The notes beneath the pieces are model-generated. The model did no database searches. It was given only the letters and a program-made list of their open reading frames with translations, and had not been told where the DNA came from. From an uncultured Lachnospiraceae bacterium (GTDB lineage Bacteria; Bacillota; Clostridia; Lachnospirales; Lachnospiraceae), in assembly GCA_947650155.1 (NCBI GenBank), contig CANSUS010000017.1:1-61705 (forward strand): 61,705 bases of DNA. The letters run 5' to 3'. A program made the translations under genes and the position numbers. This document shows, piece after piece, positions 44,551-54,533 of this stretch; within the stretch, counting starts at the first letter, position 1, and the number at the start of each line of letters is the position of its first letter.

Positions 44551-44572
44551 ATTTTAGCGGATTTAACCTTTT

Positions 44573-46339
44573 TTATTCTGCCCGGTATACATAGATTGTA
44601 TAAGGAGATCCTTCTCCTTCATATTTACCGGTAAGAGAGAGTGAAAGTTCTTTTGCGTTTGAGATTTCAAAGCGGGAAAAAAGCCAGGTTCCATTCAGCG
44701 CTTTGAAAGCTTCCGTATCAATATAAAGAGCAGAATCAGGAAGCGTCAGGTTTTTCGACGGCAGGTAAGAATTTGCATCGAAGCCGGGGAAAATATATGC
44801 CCTTGCGCCCCAGGTATCGAAATAATTCCGGTAATAACCGCTTCTTTCCAAAGCAGGAGCAATCACCTTTCGGAAACTGTCTTTATATTCCTGAGAATAC
44901 ATGCCGAGATAACCATCTAAAGTGGAAATGCCATTATAATTCAGGATACCCGGATGGAAACCGTAAGCGGCCGAATATTCTCCATTGTAACCAATATCGT
45001 CTTTTATTAGAGTGAACAGATCTTCCGAATAAAATTCATTATAATTTAACGTATCCACAGGTTTTTGCTTTATCAATTGATACATATTATAATAACAAGT
45101 GTAATAGAAATCATTATAATTTGCGGGTGTAAAAACAACTATAAGTAATGCAAGGATGGAGAGGATACAGGAAGCCGCTTGTAAAATCATTTTTTTGGTA
45201 TTGTGCATCATTCCCTGCCTTCCTGCGTCATAAAGCCGCTTCATAACGAGAAAGAAAAGGACATACCAGAGAAAAGGATTAAAAAATATAGTGCGATGAT
45301 ATTGAAAGCCCTCTAAAGGAGGAAGCAGTCTGAATATAATATCCCGTAAAGGTTTCCAGTAGTAGATTCCGTAGATCACACAATTAAAAACAAGAAAAAG
45401 AAAAAGAAGATTAAAAATGTCGGACGTTATTTTATTCCATTCTTTTTTTCTGATGGAAAGGAAATTATGAATGACAAAGTATAGAAGAACAGTGGGGAGT
45501 ACCAGGTATTTGTGGGAATCTCCGGCATGAAAAACACCGTTTACAAAACCGTCCCATATCATGTTTATAATTTCTTTGAAGTTCAGGTCACCCATACTCA
45601 TAGTGCTTCTTATTGTAATAGTATCACTGAAGAGCATGGAGGAAAAAAGACGGTACTCTAACAGAGCATAACCGGCAAAAAGAACGGGGACGGAAAGGAG
45701 CAGCCCGGTATTGGGCTTTCTCTTGTGTACCCAGTCTCCGATGATAAACAGCACAAGGTAACCTAAAATGAAAAATCCAAAATAGGAAAAGTAAGAAACA
45801 ACAGGGTAGAAGAACAAAAGAATATAATAACATATGTTCTTGTTCCGGTATATTTTTCGTAAAAGAAATACAACAAGGGGAATAGAAGCAAAAGCAAGGC
45901 CGTAGGCAGGAAAAACAGGTAAAATGCCGTAAAGCATTCCAAACAGCAGAAGGAAAGGTTTATATGTTTTGTAATCCGGCAAAACATCCTTTGCCAGCAG
46001 ATATACGGAAATCATGGAAACTGCAATGCTTAAAAAATAGGCTGTAATGTAGGCATAGTAGTCGGGAAGAAAAGCAAACAGCAGATTAAACAGATAGAAT
46101 TCCGAACCAAAATCATTTCTTGTTATGCCTCCTAAGATGGGAAGCGTATCTCCATGCGTAAAAAAGCTGCCGGAAAGTTTCATCATTTTAAGGTGTGGAA
46201 CAAACAAGTCCAGATTGTCATGAACAGTAATATAATTTTTGCCGCCCAAACCAAAAAATACAACAGCCTGTGAAAAAAGCAGCCCTGCTATAATAATGAT
46301 ATGCCAATATTCACAAATCTTTTTTAATAATTTTTTCAC
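44573..46339 (-). CDS. DUF6044-like polytopic membrane protein
   Basis: This ~588-residue protein has a dozen or so transmembrane helices and a soluble C-terminal stretch (about residues 430-588). The first outer loop reads YITVHDNLDLFVPHLKMMK, an Asp-rich loop typical of GT-C-like membrane proteins and of DUF6044. It may be a glycan transferase or flippase-like factor; no catalytic role is shown. The GTG at 46339 is taken as start because TGGAG lies nine bases before it, whereas the ATG at 46348 abuts that site; an ATG at 46396 is also in frame. Confidence 0.65.
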   Translation of the reverse strand: MKKLLKKICEYWHIIIIAGLLFSQAVVFFGLGGKNYITVHDNLDLFVPHLKMMKLSGSFFTHGDTLPILGGITRNDFGSEFYLFNLLFAFLPDYYAYITAYFLSIAVSMISVYLLAKDVLPDYKTYKPFLLLFGMLYGILPVFPAYGLAFASIPLVVFLLRKIYRNKNICYYILLFFYPVVSYFSYFGFFILGYLVLFIIGDWVHKRKPNTGLLLSVPVLFAGYALLEYRLFSSMLFSDTITIRSTMSMGDLNFKEIINMIWDGFVNGVFHAGDSHKYLVLPTVLLYFVIHNFLSIRKKEWNKITSDIFNLLFLFLVFNCVIYGIYYWKPLRDIIFRLLPPLEGFQYHRTIFFNPFLWYVLFFLVMKRLYDAGRQGMMHNTKKMILQAASCILSILALLIVVFTPANYNDFYYTCYYNMYQLIKQKPVDTLNYNEFYSEDLFTLIKDDIGYNGEYSAAYGFHPGILNYNGISTLDGYLGMYSQEYKDSFRKVIAPALERSGYYRNYFDTWGARAYIFPGFDANSYLPSKNLTLPDSALYIDTEAFKALNGTWLFSRFEISNAKELSLSLTGKYEGEGSPYTIYVYRAE

Positions 46340-46387
46340 AATTTTCATCTCCAGTCTAAAATATAGCATAAAAGAAAGACTTCCATT

Positions 46388-46416
46388 ATCATACAATAGA
46401 TGTCATGCAGAATCAA
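46388..46416 (-). promoter_or_regulatory. SigA promoter of the DUF6044-like gene
   Basis: Minus strand TTGATT (46416-46411) and TATGAT (46393-46388) with a 17-base spacer. Confidence 0.6.
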
Positions 46417-46491
46417 GGCTTACATAACAGGCCGGCCTTCCGTCTGCCGGCAGATCAGAATTTTCCGATCAGAATTTTAAAAAGGATTGCA

Positions 46492-46520
46492 TTGTAAAAA
46501 TTCATAACTTGGGATAAAAT
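46492..46520 (+). promoter_or_regulatory. SigA promoter of the chemoreceptor gene
   Basis: TTGTAA (46492-46497), 17-base spacer, TAAAAT (46515-46520), about 50 bases before ATG 46572. It does not match the SigD/FliA motility consensus. Confidence 0.6.
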
Positions 46521-46571
46521 TATATTCATAAGGAAATATAAAATACGGCATGGAGAAAATGGAGGATAATG

Positions 46572-49037
46572 ATGGACGTAAAGAATGTCAATGCGAAGGA
46601 GAATTTTTTACATAGTATAAAAGGAAAAGTCCTGTTCATGGGGGGAATTTCTATTTTGGCATCTCTGATTTTAGGATATGCCGGACTTCACTCACTGAAT
46701 AAGAACAGTGTAAATAATGAAGTGCTTTCTACAATTAATACGATTAATCTTTTACAGTACGAAAATCAAAGCCTGGATACGTCCTATTTGTATTTTCTGG
46801 AGGATTCCTATCTGGAACAGATCGTTTCCAATTTGGGAGAAATGGAAGAAAAAGCGGAAGAAGCAGGGAAACTGACAAGCGGAAGCAAGAAATCGGATAT
46901 GGGAAGCGTTGCGTCCGGAATTGCAGAATGTAAAGATAATTATGAGCAGATCCGCAGTTTAAGTGCAGAAAGAGGATTTAGTGAAGAAAACGGTCTTTAT
47001 GCGCAGTTCGCAGCAAATGACGAACAGCTTTCCGGGGATTTTCAGACGGTTGCCGATGATAAATCATGGATAGACGGCAAATGGGTAGAGATGGCAGCTG
47101 ACGGAAGCACAGAGCAGAATGGGGTTACATACAGCAGGATGACCTATACAGGTGAAATCCCCGATTTGGGAAAGCGGGATTTCTTTTTAACCAGACTGGG
47201 AGGAAACGGGATTCAGTATGGTGGTACAATATATATTGGAAATATTGTTTTTCATGGTGCGTCAGGAACGGAAGAGGTGGATCTTGGCGCGATGAGCGCA
47301 CAGGATCTCGGCGGTTCTTACGGGGACGCACTGGGAGCGCTTGAAATTGGTGAGATGGATGGAAAGCCGGCAATCAGGGTAACAGGTAATTTTCAGGGTC
47401 TTAATGATGCCTGGGAAGAGATTACTGTAAAGATCCCGGCGGCCGCTAATAATATTCAAAATTATGACAGCGTATCTTTTCAGATTTATCTGGAAGGAGA
47501 AATCCCTTCAGGCATGACATCCGCATGTGCTTTTTCGGATAAGTACAATTTTGGTGAAAAATTAGCGGATGTAAATTCGTTATTCTTTTCTTACAGCAGA
47601 CATGTGGTAGAAGGTGCAGATGTGGCTCAGGAAACAGAAGAAATAAATGCGCTGATAGAAGAAATGATTGCCAATGTATCGGAGTATGTAAGTGATGAAA
47701 CACTGAAAAGTACGATTCTTACTGCAATGCAGGAAAAACAGTCGTTATTTAAAAGCATGAACGAAAGCGATATGCAGATTCTTTCGATGAAAAAAGAAAA
47801 TATTGCTATTTCTTCCGCATTGACAGAACAGACAAGCCGCGTCAGAGAAGGGATTGAAAAGGATACGAATGCGGCAAAGACAAGTCTTACTGTCGTAATT
47901 ACCGTAATATTCCTTATCAGTGCCGCAATTCTGTTATTGATTACGGCGGCGGTCAGCAGGAGTATGAATCACAGTATCCGCAAATTTAAGGATACACTGC
48001 GGGAAGTAACAGAGGGAAATCTTGCTGTAAGGGCGGACGACAGGGGGAAAGATGAATTTTCAGTATTTGGACGGAGCCTGAACGTGTTTTTGGCAAGGAT
48101 TACTGAAATTATTCAGTCAGCCCAGGAGATATCGGGGAAAGTGTCGGATTCCGGCGATAAATTAAGCGGGATGGCAGAGGATACCAGTACAACGTCTGAT
48201 GAAATTGAAAGAGCAGTAGGAGAAATTGCGATAGGCGCTACATCCCAGGCTCAGGAAATCACAGATGCGTCGGATAGTATTACGAATATGGCGGCAACCT
48301 TTGAAAAGATTGTTGCAAATGTGGAAAACTTAAATTCTGTAACAGGAGAAATGCGGCAGATCGGTCAGGAATCCACCATATTTATGCAGGAACTTACTGA
48401 CTCAAATGAAAAAACGGCAAGGGCTTTTGAAAAGGTATCGGAACAGATTCACATTACGAATGAGTCAGTAAATAAAATTCATGAGGCGGCCGACTTTATT
48501 ACTTCTATTGCCAATCAGACCAATCTGCTTTCCTTAAATGCGAGTATTGAAGCCGCAAGAGCAGGAGAAGCGGGAAGAGGTTTTGCAGTGGTGGCGACAG
48601 AGATACAGAAACTTTCTGAACAGTCCAATGCTTCCGCATCCAACATAGAGCAGATTATTGCAGAATTGTCAAAAGAAGCGAACCAGACAGTGGATATTAT
48701 TGAAGACGTGACGGATATAGTAAAGGAACAGCAGGAAAAACTGATCCATACAAAAGAAAAATTTGTCAGCCTGGAAGGAAGAGTAAGAGAAGCGGGAAAA
48801 GAAACGGATGAGATAAGAAAATATACAGCTGACTGCGACGCGGCAAGGAAGAACGTGGAAGCGGTATTTGAAAATTTATCTGCTATTTCGGAGGAAAATG
48901 CCGCTTCCAGTGAAGAGACGACAGCTTCTATGACAAGACTGAATGAAACGATATTACAGCTTGCAGATACTTCAGGAGAACTTAAGAATTTTGCAAATCA
49001 ATTGGAAACGGATTTGAAATTTTTCCGTTTATCCTAG
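46572..49037 (+). CDS. Methyl-accepting chemotaxis protein with a carbohydrate-binding-like insert in its sensor
   Basis: This 821-residue receptor has TM1 (about residues 18-38), a large outer domain, TM2 (about 439-462), a HAMP linker (about 463-515) and a full signalling domain whose hairpin tip reads [20 protein letters not shown]. Outer residues ~40-150 and ~345-430 look like the helices of a four-helix-bundle sensor. Between them residues ~155-335 are beta-rich. [21 protein letters not shown] resembles the last strands of mannanase-associated carbohydrate-binding modules, and the block after it ([19 protein letters not shown]... then [11 protein letters not shown]) resembles their first strands. 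Signalling-domain identity is certain; the sensor reading is inference. GGAGG is six bases before ATG 46572. Confidence 0.88.
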   Translation: MDVKNVNAKENFLHSIKGKVLFMGGISILASLILGYAGLHSLNKNSVNNEVLSTINTINLLQYENQSLDTSYLYFLEDSYLEQIVSNLGEMEEKAEEAGKLTSGSKKSDMGSVASGIAECKDNYEQIRSLSAERGFSEENGLYAQFAANDEQLSGDFQTVADDKSWIDGKWVEMAADGSTEQNGVTYSRMTYTGEIPDLGKRDFFLTRLGGNGIQYGGTIYIGNIVFHGASGTEEVDLGAMSAQDLGGSYGDALGALEIGEMDGKPAIRVTGNFQGLNDAWEEITVKIPAAANNIQNYDSVSFQIYLEGEIPSGMTSACAFSDKYNFGEKLADVNSLFFSYSRHVVEGADVAQETEEINALIEEMIANVSEYVSDETLKSTILTAMQEKQSLFKSMNESDMQILSMKKENIAISSALTEQTSRVREGIEKDTNAAKTSLTVVITVIFLISAAILLLITAAVSRSMNHSIRKFKDTLREVTEGNLAVRADDRGKDEFSVFGRSLNVFLARITEIIQSAQEISGKVSDSGDKLSGMAEDTSTTSDEIERAVGEIAIGATSQAQEITDASDSITNMAATFEKIVANVENLNSVTGEMRQIGQESTIFMQELTDSNEKTARAFEKVSEQIHITNESVNKIHEAADFITSIANQTNLLSLNASIEAARAGEAGRGFAVVATEIQKLSEQSNASASNIEQIIAELSKEANQTVDIIEDVTDIVKEQQEKLIHTKEKFVSLEGRVREAGKETDEIRKYTADCDAARKNVEAVFENLSAISEENAASSEETTASMTRLNETILQLADTSGELKNFANQLETDLKFFRLS

Positions 49038-49186
49038 TTTAAGAGGGTAAAACAGGTATAAAAGGGAATCATTTTCAGTATAATGAAACTGAAATAGCAG
49101 GAAGAGGCAGCATAGAGCAAATATTGTACGGATATTTTGAAATGTCTATGCCGAAATCTGCGGGTTTGGCGAGAATGGAGTGCAGC

Positions 49187-50443
49187 ATGAAAAAGGTCAT
49201 TTTGACTGTTACCTTCGCATTTATATTCCTTATTTCCCATCCGGCATTTTTATTACACTGTTTTGCCCAGGAAGAAAATACAGAAGTAAATCTGAATCTT
49301 TATGCACAGTCGGCAGTATTGATGGATGCGGATTCCGGCAGAGTTCTTTATGGAAAAAATGAAGAGCAGATTATGCCTATGGCAAGTACGACTAAGATCA
49401 TGACCTGTATTGTTGCATTGGAGAACGCTGACATGGAAGACTTTGTAAAGGTATCTTCTTATGCGGCGGGAATGCCGAAAGTTAAATTGACAATGCAGGA
49501 AGGGGAGTACTACAGGCTTGGAGATCTTCTGTATTCTCTCATGCTGGAATCCCATAATGATACTGCCGTCGCCATTGCAGAACATGTGGGAGGCAGCGTG
49601 GAAGGATTTGCCAGAATGATGAACCAGAAAGCGAGGGATATAGGCTGTTTTGATACTTATTTTGTAACGCCTAACGGTCTGGATGCCGTTGTGGAAAAAA
49701 ATGGAAAGATTCATTCTACAACAGCGCGGGATTTAGCGAAGATCATGTCCTATTGTATTGGCATTTCCGAAAAGAAAGAAGAATTTCTGGAAATCACAAG
49801 GACGCCTTCTTACGGTTTTTCAAATTACAGAATGCAGGAGAACGGAGAAATAAGTCAGGGAGGGCGTTATTTTTCCTGTAATAATCATAATGCATTTCTG
49901 ACGATGATGGATGGAGCGTTGTCGGGAAAGACCGGGTTTACCAATAAAGCAGGGTATTGCTATGTGGGTGCATTAAGGAAGGACGGAAAGACTTTTGTAG
50001 TAGCGCTTTTAGCCTGTGGATGGCCGAATAACAAGCATTATAAATGGAGCGATACGAAGACGCTTATGAATTATGGTCTGGAAAATTATGAATATCGTGA
50101 AATGGCCGAAGAACTGATTGATGAAAACAGGTTTGTGCCGATTCCGGTAGAGAACGGACAGACAGAAAAGATTGGCGGTCAGGCATATGTTACGATAGGA
50201 GTATTGGAAGGAGGCGGAGAGAGTACCGGACTTTTGATGCGAAAGGATGAACAGATTGAAGTGTCTTACAGCATAAAAGAGAGCCTTACTGCGCCTGTGA
50301 AAGAGGGAACTATGATAGGAAAGGTACAGTATTCGGTGGACGGGACAGTTTACAGAACCGAGATTCTTGTGACAAAAGACAGTGTGGATCAGATTGATTT
50401 TCGCTGGTGTGTGGAGAAAGTACTATGGAATTTTGGGTTGTAA
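49187..50443 (+). CDS. D-alanyl-D-alanine carboxypeptidase (S11), copy 2
   Basis: This 418-residue S11 peptidase has a signal peptide (residues ~1-27), SxxK pair Ser67-Lys70 (STTK), the SxN motif in LESHNDTAVA, and the KTG box in LSGKTGFTNKAGYC. A C-terminal domain and a final hydrophobic helix (CVEKVLWNFGL) follow. It is only distantly similar to the copy at 38289 by eye. ATG 49187 is chosen because GGAG lies six bases before it; the upstream in-frame ATG at 49124 would place coding ahead of the signal peptide. A TATAAT at 49079 inside a small TTTCAG/CTGAAA repeat may be its promoter. Confidence 0.92.
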   Translation: MKKVILTVTFAFIFLISHPAFLLHCFAQEENTEVNLNLYAQSAVLMDADSGRVLYGKNEEQIMPMASTTKIMTCIVALENADMEDFVKVSSYAAGMPKVKLTMQEGEYYRLGDLLYSLMLESHNDTAVAIAEHVGGSVEGFARMMNQKARDIGCFDTYFVTPNGLDAVVEKNGKIHSTTARDLAKIMSYCIGISEKKEEFLEITRTPSYGFSNYRMQENGEISQGGRYFSCNNHNAFLTMMDGALSGKTGFTNKAGYCYVGALRKDGKTFVVALLACGWPNNKHYKWSDTKTLMNYGLENYEYREMAEELIDENRFVPIPVENGQTEKIGGQAYVTIGVLEGGGESTGLLMRKDEQIEVSYSIKESLTAPVKEGTMIGKVQYSVDGTVYRTEILVTKDSVDQIDFRWCVEKVLWNFGL

Positions 50444-50611
50444 ATCAGGTTGTTTCTTGTTATACTAATCCTCATAAAAGCTGTGATTTGGAGAGAGTAG
50501 ATTGTTCTGTTTGGTATTCGTGACAAATGTGACAACAAAATCAATGGTAAAATAAAAGGAACTCTTGTCCTGCGTGGATGAGAGTTTTTGTTGTGGGGAA
50601 AGGAGTAAATG
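50444..50611 (+). promoter_or_regulatory. trpS leader: possible promoter and hairpin
   Basis: A TATACT (50461-50466) can serve as a -10. A hairpin AACTCT/AGAGTT (50560-50586, inner TCC/GGA) followed by TTTTG precedes the ribosome site AAAGGAG. It could be an attenuator. The T-box consensus is not seen. Confidence 0.4.
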
Positions 50612-51697
50612 ATGAGTAAAATTATTTTAACAGGAGACAGACCGACAGGGAGACTGCATGTAGGGCATTATGTAGGTTCTTTGAAAAGAAGAGTGGAGCT
50701 GCAAAATTCAGGCGAATATGATAAGACGTTCATTATGATCGCAGATGCGCAGGCGCTTACGGATAATATCGAAAATCCTGAAAAAATACGGCAGAATATT
50801 ATAGAGGTGGCGTTGGATTATCTGTCCTGCGGACTGGATCCGGCAAAATCAACACTGTTTATCCAGTCTCAGATTTCCGAATTGTGTGAACTGACCTTCT
50901 ACTACATGGATTTGGTCACTGTGGCAAGGCTGCAGAGAAATCCTACGGTAAAGGCAGAAATTCAGATGAGAAATTTTGAAGCGAGCATACCGGTAGGCTT
51001 TTTTACTTATCCGATCAGTCAGGCGGCGGATATTACCGCTTTTAAGGCAACAACGGTGCCGGTGGGAGAAGACCAGCTGCCGATGATCGAACAGACAAGA
51101 GAAATTGTGCGCAAGTTCAATGCCGTATATTCGGAAGTGTTAGTAGAACCGGAAGCATTGATTCCGGAAAATGCGGTTTGTATGAGACTTCCGGGAACAG
51201 ACGGAAAAGCAAAAATGAGTAAATCCCTTGGGAACTGCATTTATCTTGCAGATACGGCAGATGATGTGAAAAAGAAAATTATGAGCATGTATACGGACCC
51301 GGAACATTTGCAGGTCAGCGATCCCGGACATATTGAAGGAAATACAGTATTTACTTATCTGGACGCATTCTGTCTGGAAGAACACTTTGAACGTTATCTC
51401 CCGGAATATGCAAACCTTGACGAACTGAAGGAGCATTATAAACGAGGCGGACTGGGGGATGTAAAGGTTAAGAAATTCCTGAATCATGTGATGCAGGAAG
51501 AACTGGAACCGATCAGAAACCGCAGAAAAGAATTTGAAAAGGATATACCGGAGATTTATAACATATTAAAAAAAGGTTCTGATACGGCAAGACAGACAGC
51601 GGCGCAGACGCTTGCAGAAGTAAAAGAAGCAATGAAAATTAATTATTTTGACGATGCAGAACTGATCAGAAACCAGACAATCAGATATGGGGAGTAA
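50612..51697 (+). CDS. trpS: Tryptophanyl-tRNA synthetase
   Basis: This 361-residue class I synthetase charges tRNA-Trp. It has the HIGH-type motif HVGH in [18 protein letters not shown] and the KMSKS loop ([11 protein letters not shown] near residue 196). Length is near the family norm. AAAGGAG precedes; ATG 50612 gives six-base spacing, ATG 50609 only three. It stands alone, with a leader hairpin upstream and a promoter for the decarboxylase operon after it. Confidence 0.95.
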   Translation: MSKIILTGDRPTGRLHVGHYVGSLKRRVELQNSGEYDKTFIMIADAQALTDNIENPEKIRQNIIEVALDYLSCGLDPAKSTLFIQSQISELCELTFYYMDLVTVARLQRNPTVKAEIQMRNFEASIPVGFFTYPISQAADITAFKATTVPVGEDQLPMIEQTREIVRKFNAVYSEVLVEPEALIPENAVCMRLPGTDGKAKMSKSLGNCIYLADTADDVKKKIMSMYTDPEHLQVSDPGHIEGNTVFTYLDAFCLEEHFERYLPEYANLDELKEHYKRGGLGDVKVKKFLNHVMQEELEPIRNRRKEFEKDIPEIYNILKKGSDTARQTAAQTLAEVKEAMKINYFDDAELIRNQTIRYGE

Positions 51698-51774
51698 ATG
51701 GAAAAACAAAGATTCTTTATCTTTTGAAAAAAACAAAAAAATTATGAAATTTTCTATACTACTTGCCAGATTTA

Positions 51775-51783
51775 TGCTATACT
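51775..51783 (+). promoter_or_regulatory. Extended -10 promoter of the decarboxylase operon
   Basis: TGC-TATACT (51775-51783) lies about 100 bases before the first gene; the matching -35 is poor. The following leader includes ACGTCTGACG. Confidence 0.45.
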
Positions 51784-51881
51784 GATACAGTACGCAAAAT
51801 TTTTTTGTTACATATGCTGTGACGTCTGACGGAGCAGTAAAGATGGTATTATTTTATTAATATAAAATGGAGGGCTGAAAT

Positions 51882-53312
51882 ATGAGTAACACTTCACAAG
51901 CGAGTGAAAGAATCAAAGCTTTGCTCGACGACAACAGTTTTGTGGAAATCGGTGAACTTGTAACGGCAAGAGCGACCGATTTTAACATGAAACAGACAGA
52001 TACTCCTTCTGACGGTGTGGTGACCGGCTATGGAGTGATAGGCGGCAGTCTTGTGTATGTATACAGTCAGGATGCATCCGTAATGAATGGTTCTGTCGGC
52101 GAAATGCATGCAAAGAAGATTGCAGGTCTTTATGCGCTTGCAATGAAGACGGGCGCACCTGTCATTGGACTTTTAGACTGTGCAGGAATGAGGTTGCAGG
52201 AAGCGACAGACGCATTAAACGGATTTGGGGAAATCTATAAAAGCCAGGCGCTTTCTTCAGGTGTGATTCCACAGATTACTGCAATCTTTGGAACCTGCGG
52301 CGGTGGACTTGCTTTAATTCCCACACTCACAGACTTTACTTTTATGGAAAAGAGTAAAGCAAAATTATTTGTAAATGCACCCAATGCGCTTGACGGTAAT
52401 GTGATCACAAAATGCGATACTTCCGCAGCGGATTTCCAGAGCAGGGAAGCAGGAATTGTGGATTGTGTTGCGGACGAAGCGACAATTTTTGCAAAGATCA
52501 GAGAACTGGTATCTCTTCTTCCGTCCAATAATGAGGATGACGCTCCTTTCGAGGCATGCGTAGATGAGCTTAACAGAGCATGCGAGTCTATGGAAGCATG
52601 TGCAGCGGATCCGATGCTTGCACTTTCTCAGATTTCTGACAGTGGAAAAGTCTTTGAAGTGAAAGAAGACTATGCAAAAGATATGGTAACGGCATTTATT
52701 AAATTAAACGGAATGACAGTCGGCGCCATAGCAAACAGAACGGAAAGCTATGATGAGAACGGAAAAGTTTCTGAAAAGTTTGACGAGGTACTGTCTCCGG
52801 AAGGCTGTGATAAAGCAGCGGATTTTGTAAGCTTCTGTGACGCTTTTGAAATTCCGGTGCTTACCCTTACCAATGTAAAAGGGTTTAAGGCGACCACATG
52901 CGCTGAAAAGAAAATAGCAAAAGCGGCAGCGCGTCTTACATATGCTTTTGCCAATGCAACAGTTGCGAAGGTGAATGTAGTAACGAAGAAGGCCTTTGGC
53001 AGCGCTTATGTGACAATGAACTCCAAGGCCATCGGCGCGGATGTTACGTTTGCATGGGAAGACGCTCAGATCGGTACAATGGATGCAGAGCTTGCGGCCA
53101 AAATCATGTACGAAGGACAGGGCGCTGATGTGATCAGTGAAAAAGCAGCAGAGTATAAAGCACTTCAGACAAGCGCTCTTTCAGCGGCAAAAAGAGGATA
53201 TGTAGACAGAATCATTGCGCCTGCTGATACAAGAAGATATGTCATCAGCGCTTTTGAGATGTTGTATACAAAACGGGAAGACCGTCCGGCAAAAAAACAT
53301 GGCACAGTTTAA
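51882..53312 (+). CDS. Biotin-dependent carboxyltransferase (12S/MmdA-like, acyl-CoA type)
   Basis: This 476-residue subunit of a sodium-pump decarboxylase has two crotonase-fold halves. The oxyanion motif FGTCGGGLALIP near residue 137 and LLDCAGMRLQEA near 104 mark the first; KGFKATTCAEKK and FAWEDAQIGTMDAELAAKIMYEGQGADV mark the second. Acyl-CoA carboxyltransferases of this shape move CO2 between biotin and an acyl-CoA such as methylmalonyl-CoA. The second half is shorter and less canonical than MmdA, so the exact acyl-CoA is uncertain. It heads a five-gene operon and follows GGAGGGC. Confidence 0.8.
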   Translation: MSNTSQASERIKALLDDNSFVEIGELVTARATDFNMKQTDTPSDGVVTGYGVIGGSLVYVYSQDASVMNGSVGEMHAKKIAGLYALAMKTGAPVIGLLDCAGMRLQEATDALNGFGEIYKSQALSSGVIPQITAIFGTCGGGLALIPTLTDFTFMEKSKAKLFVNAPNALDGNVITKCDTSAADFQSREAGIVDCVADEATIFAKIRELVSLLPSNNEDDAPFEACVDELNRACESMEACAADPMLALSQISDSGKVFEVKEDYAKDMVTAFIKLNGMTVGAIANRTESYDENGKVSEKFDEVLSPEGCDKAADFVSFCDAFEIPVLTLTNVKGFKATTCAEKKIAKAAARLTYAFANATVAKVNVVTKKAFGSAYVTMNSKAIGADVTFAWEDAQIGTMDAELAAKIMYEGQGADVISEKAAEYKALQTSALSAAKRGYVDRIIAPADTRRYVISAFEMLYTKREDRPAKKHGTV

Positions 53313-53330
53313 GAAAGGATGATACTTAAT

Positions 53331-54086
53331 ATGAAAAAATATTTATTAGTATTAGGTATGATTACTTGTCTCTTTGGTCTGACTGCCTGTGGAACGGTAA
53401 AAGAGGAAAAAGAGCCTCTTATGACGGAGCAGGAAGCGTCTGACAATGCGCAGAAACTTATTTCATTGCTGGTACAGTCCGAAGCACAGGGAATTCCGGA
53501 GGAATTGAAAAGCTATCCGAATTATAAAGTGCTTGAAAAGGCAGTGGAAAGTTACAGCAAAGCAAAAGAAGATATGGGTAATTATGTTGGGATCGTAGAT
53601 TCCGAAGTAGTAACGCTTGATGAGGAAGAGGCGGTCATAAACGTTACGATTGAAGGAGAAACACGGAACGCAAACGTAGAAGTGATCTATGAGGAAAGCG
53701 ATTCTATGGGATATATGCTGGCAAGTATGTCGACAAATGTGAAGTATACATTTGGAGAGTCCATGCAAAGGGCTGGATTAAATACCCTGCTTGGTATGGG
53801 AACAGTTTTTGCAGTGTTGATTCTGATTTGTCTGCTGATCAGCTGCTTTAAGTTTATTTCCGTATTCGAGAAGAAAAAGGAAGAACCGAAGGCAAAAGAG
53901 GCAGCGGCAGTACCTGTCAGAGAAGTGGAAGAGGTACAGTTTGCGGATGAGGATCTGGCAGACGACCTTGAATTAGCAGCAGTAATAGCGGCAGCAATCG
54001 CAGCGAGTGAAGGCGCCGCAACTACGGATGGATTTGTTGTAAGATCGATTCGTAAAGCAAATAAGAGTAAATGGCAGAAAGCCTGA
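53331..54086 (+). CDS. OadG-like subunit fused to a lipoprotein-type head
   Basis: This 251-residue protein starts with a lipoprotein signal (MKKYLLVLGMITCLFGLTAC) followed by a ~130-residue outer domain. A single transmembrane helix (about residues 153-175, LGMGTVFAVLILICLLISCF) and an acidic cytosolic tail follow, the pattern of the gamma/delta subunit (OadG) that holds sodium-pump decarboxylases at the membrane. Canonical OadG is only about 80 residues, so the outer head is an addition whose role is unknown. It lies between the carboxyltransferase and the biotin carrier. Confidence 0.75.
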   Translation: MKKYLLVLGMITCLFGLTACGTVKEEKEPLMTEQEASDNAQKLISLLVQSEAQGIPEELKSYPNYKVLEKAVESYSKAKEDMGNYVGIVDSEVVTLDEEEAVINVTIEGETRNANVEVIYEESDSMGYMLASMSTNVKYTFGESMQRAGLNTLLGMGTVFAVLILICLLISCFKFISVFEKKKEEPKAKEAAAVPVREVEEVQFADEDLADDLELAAVIAAAIAASEGAATTDGFVVRSIRKANKSKWQKA

Positions 54087-54104
54087 TCATAGGAGGAATA
54101 AGAC

Positions 54105-54479
54105 ATGAAAAATTATACCATTACCGTAAATGGCAACGTATATGATGTAGTAGTAGAAGAAGGCGCGTCTACCGGCGCACCTGCAGTTTCCGCACCGGCA
54201 GCGCCGAAAGCGGCGCCCAAGGCAGCACCGGCACAGACCGCGCCAAAAGCATCGGGAAGCGCCGGAAGTATTAAAGTAGAAGCCGGCGCAGCCGGAAAAG
54301 TATTCAAAATTGAAGCAAACGTAGGGCAGGCTGTAAAACGTGGTGATGCAGTAGTAATCATTGAAGCAATGAAAATGGAGATTCCCGTTGTTGCACCGCA
54401 GGATGGCACTGTAGCAAGCATTGAAGTGGCAGTTGGCGACGCGATTGAGGCAGGAGCAGTACTGGCAACCTTAAACTAA
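54105..54479 (+). CDS. Biotin carboxyl carrier subunit of the decarboxylase
   Basis: This 124-residue protein has an N-terminal ~20-residue strand, an Ala/Pro-rich swinging linker (residues ~24-52) and a biotinyl domain with the lysine in EAMKMEI at position 90. It carries CO2 between the carboxyltransferases and OadB. It is the only biotin carrier in the operon, so it presumably serves both carboxyltransferase subunits. It starts 18 bases after the OadG-like gene. Confidence 0.9.
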   Translation: MKNYTITVNGNVYDVVVEEGASTGAPAVSAPAAPKAAPKAAPAQTAPKASGSAGSIKVEAGAAGKVFKIEANVGQAVKRGDAVVIIEAMKMEIPVVAPQDGTVASIEVAVGDAIEAGAVLATLN

Positions 54480-54533
54480 TTATATTTGGGCATTCTCACA
54501 GGGAAACCTGTAAAATGCAGAAAGAGGTTAAAA

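Noticed and set aside
46431-46480. GCCGGC-rich repeat and doubled GATCAGAATTTT
   Set aside because: Short repeats in a non-coding gap; no terminator-like stem with T run and no clear operator symmetry relative to either promoter.
50444-50611. T-box riboswitch before trpS
   Set aside because: The leader is too short and lacks the T-box consensus bulge sequence; only a simple hairpin is present.
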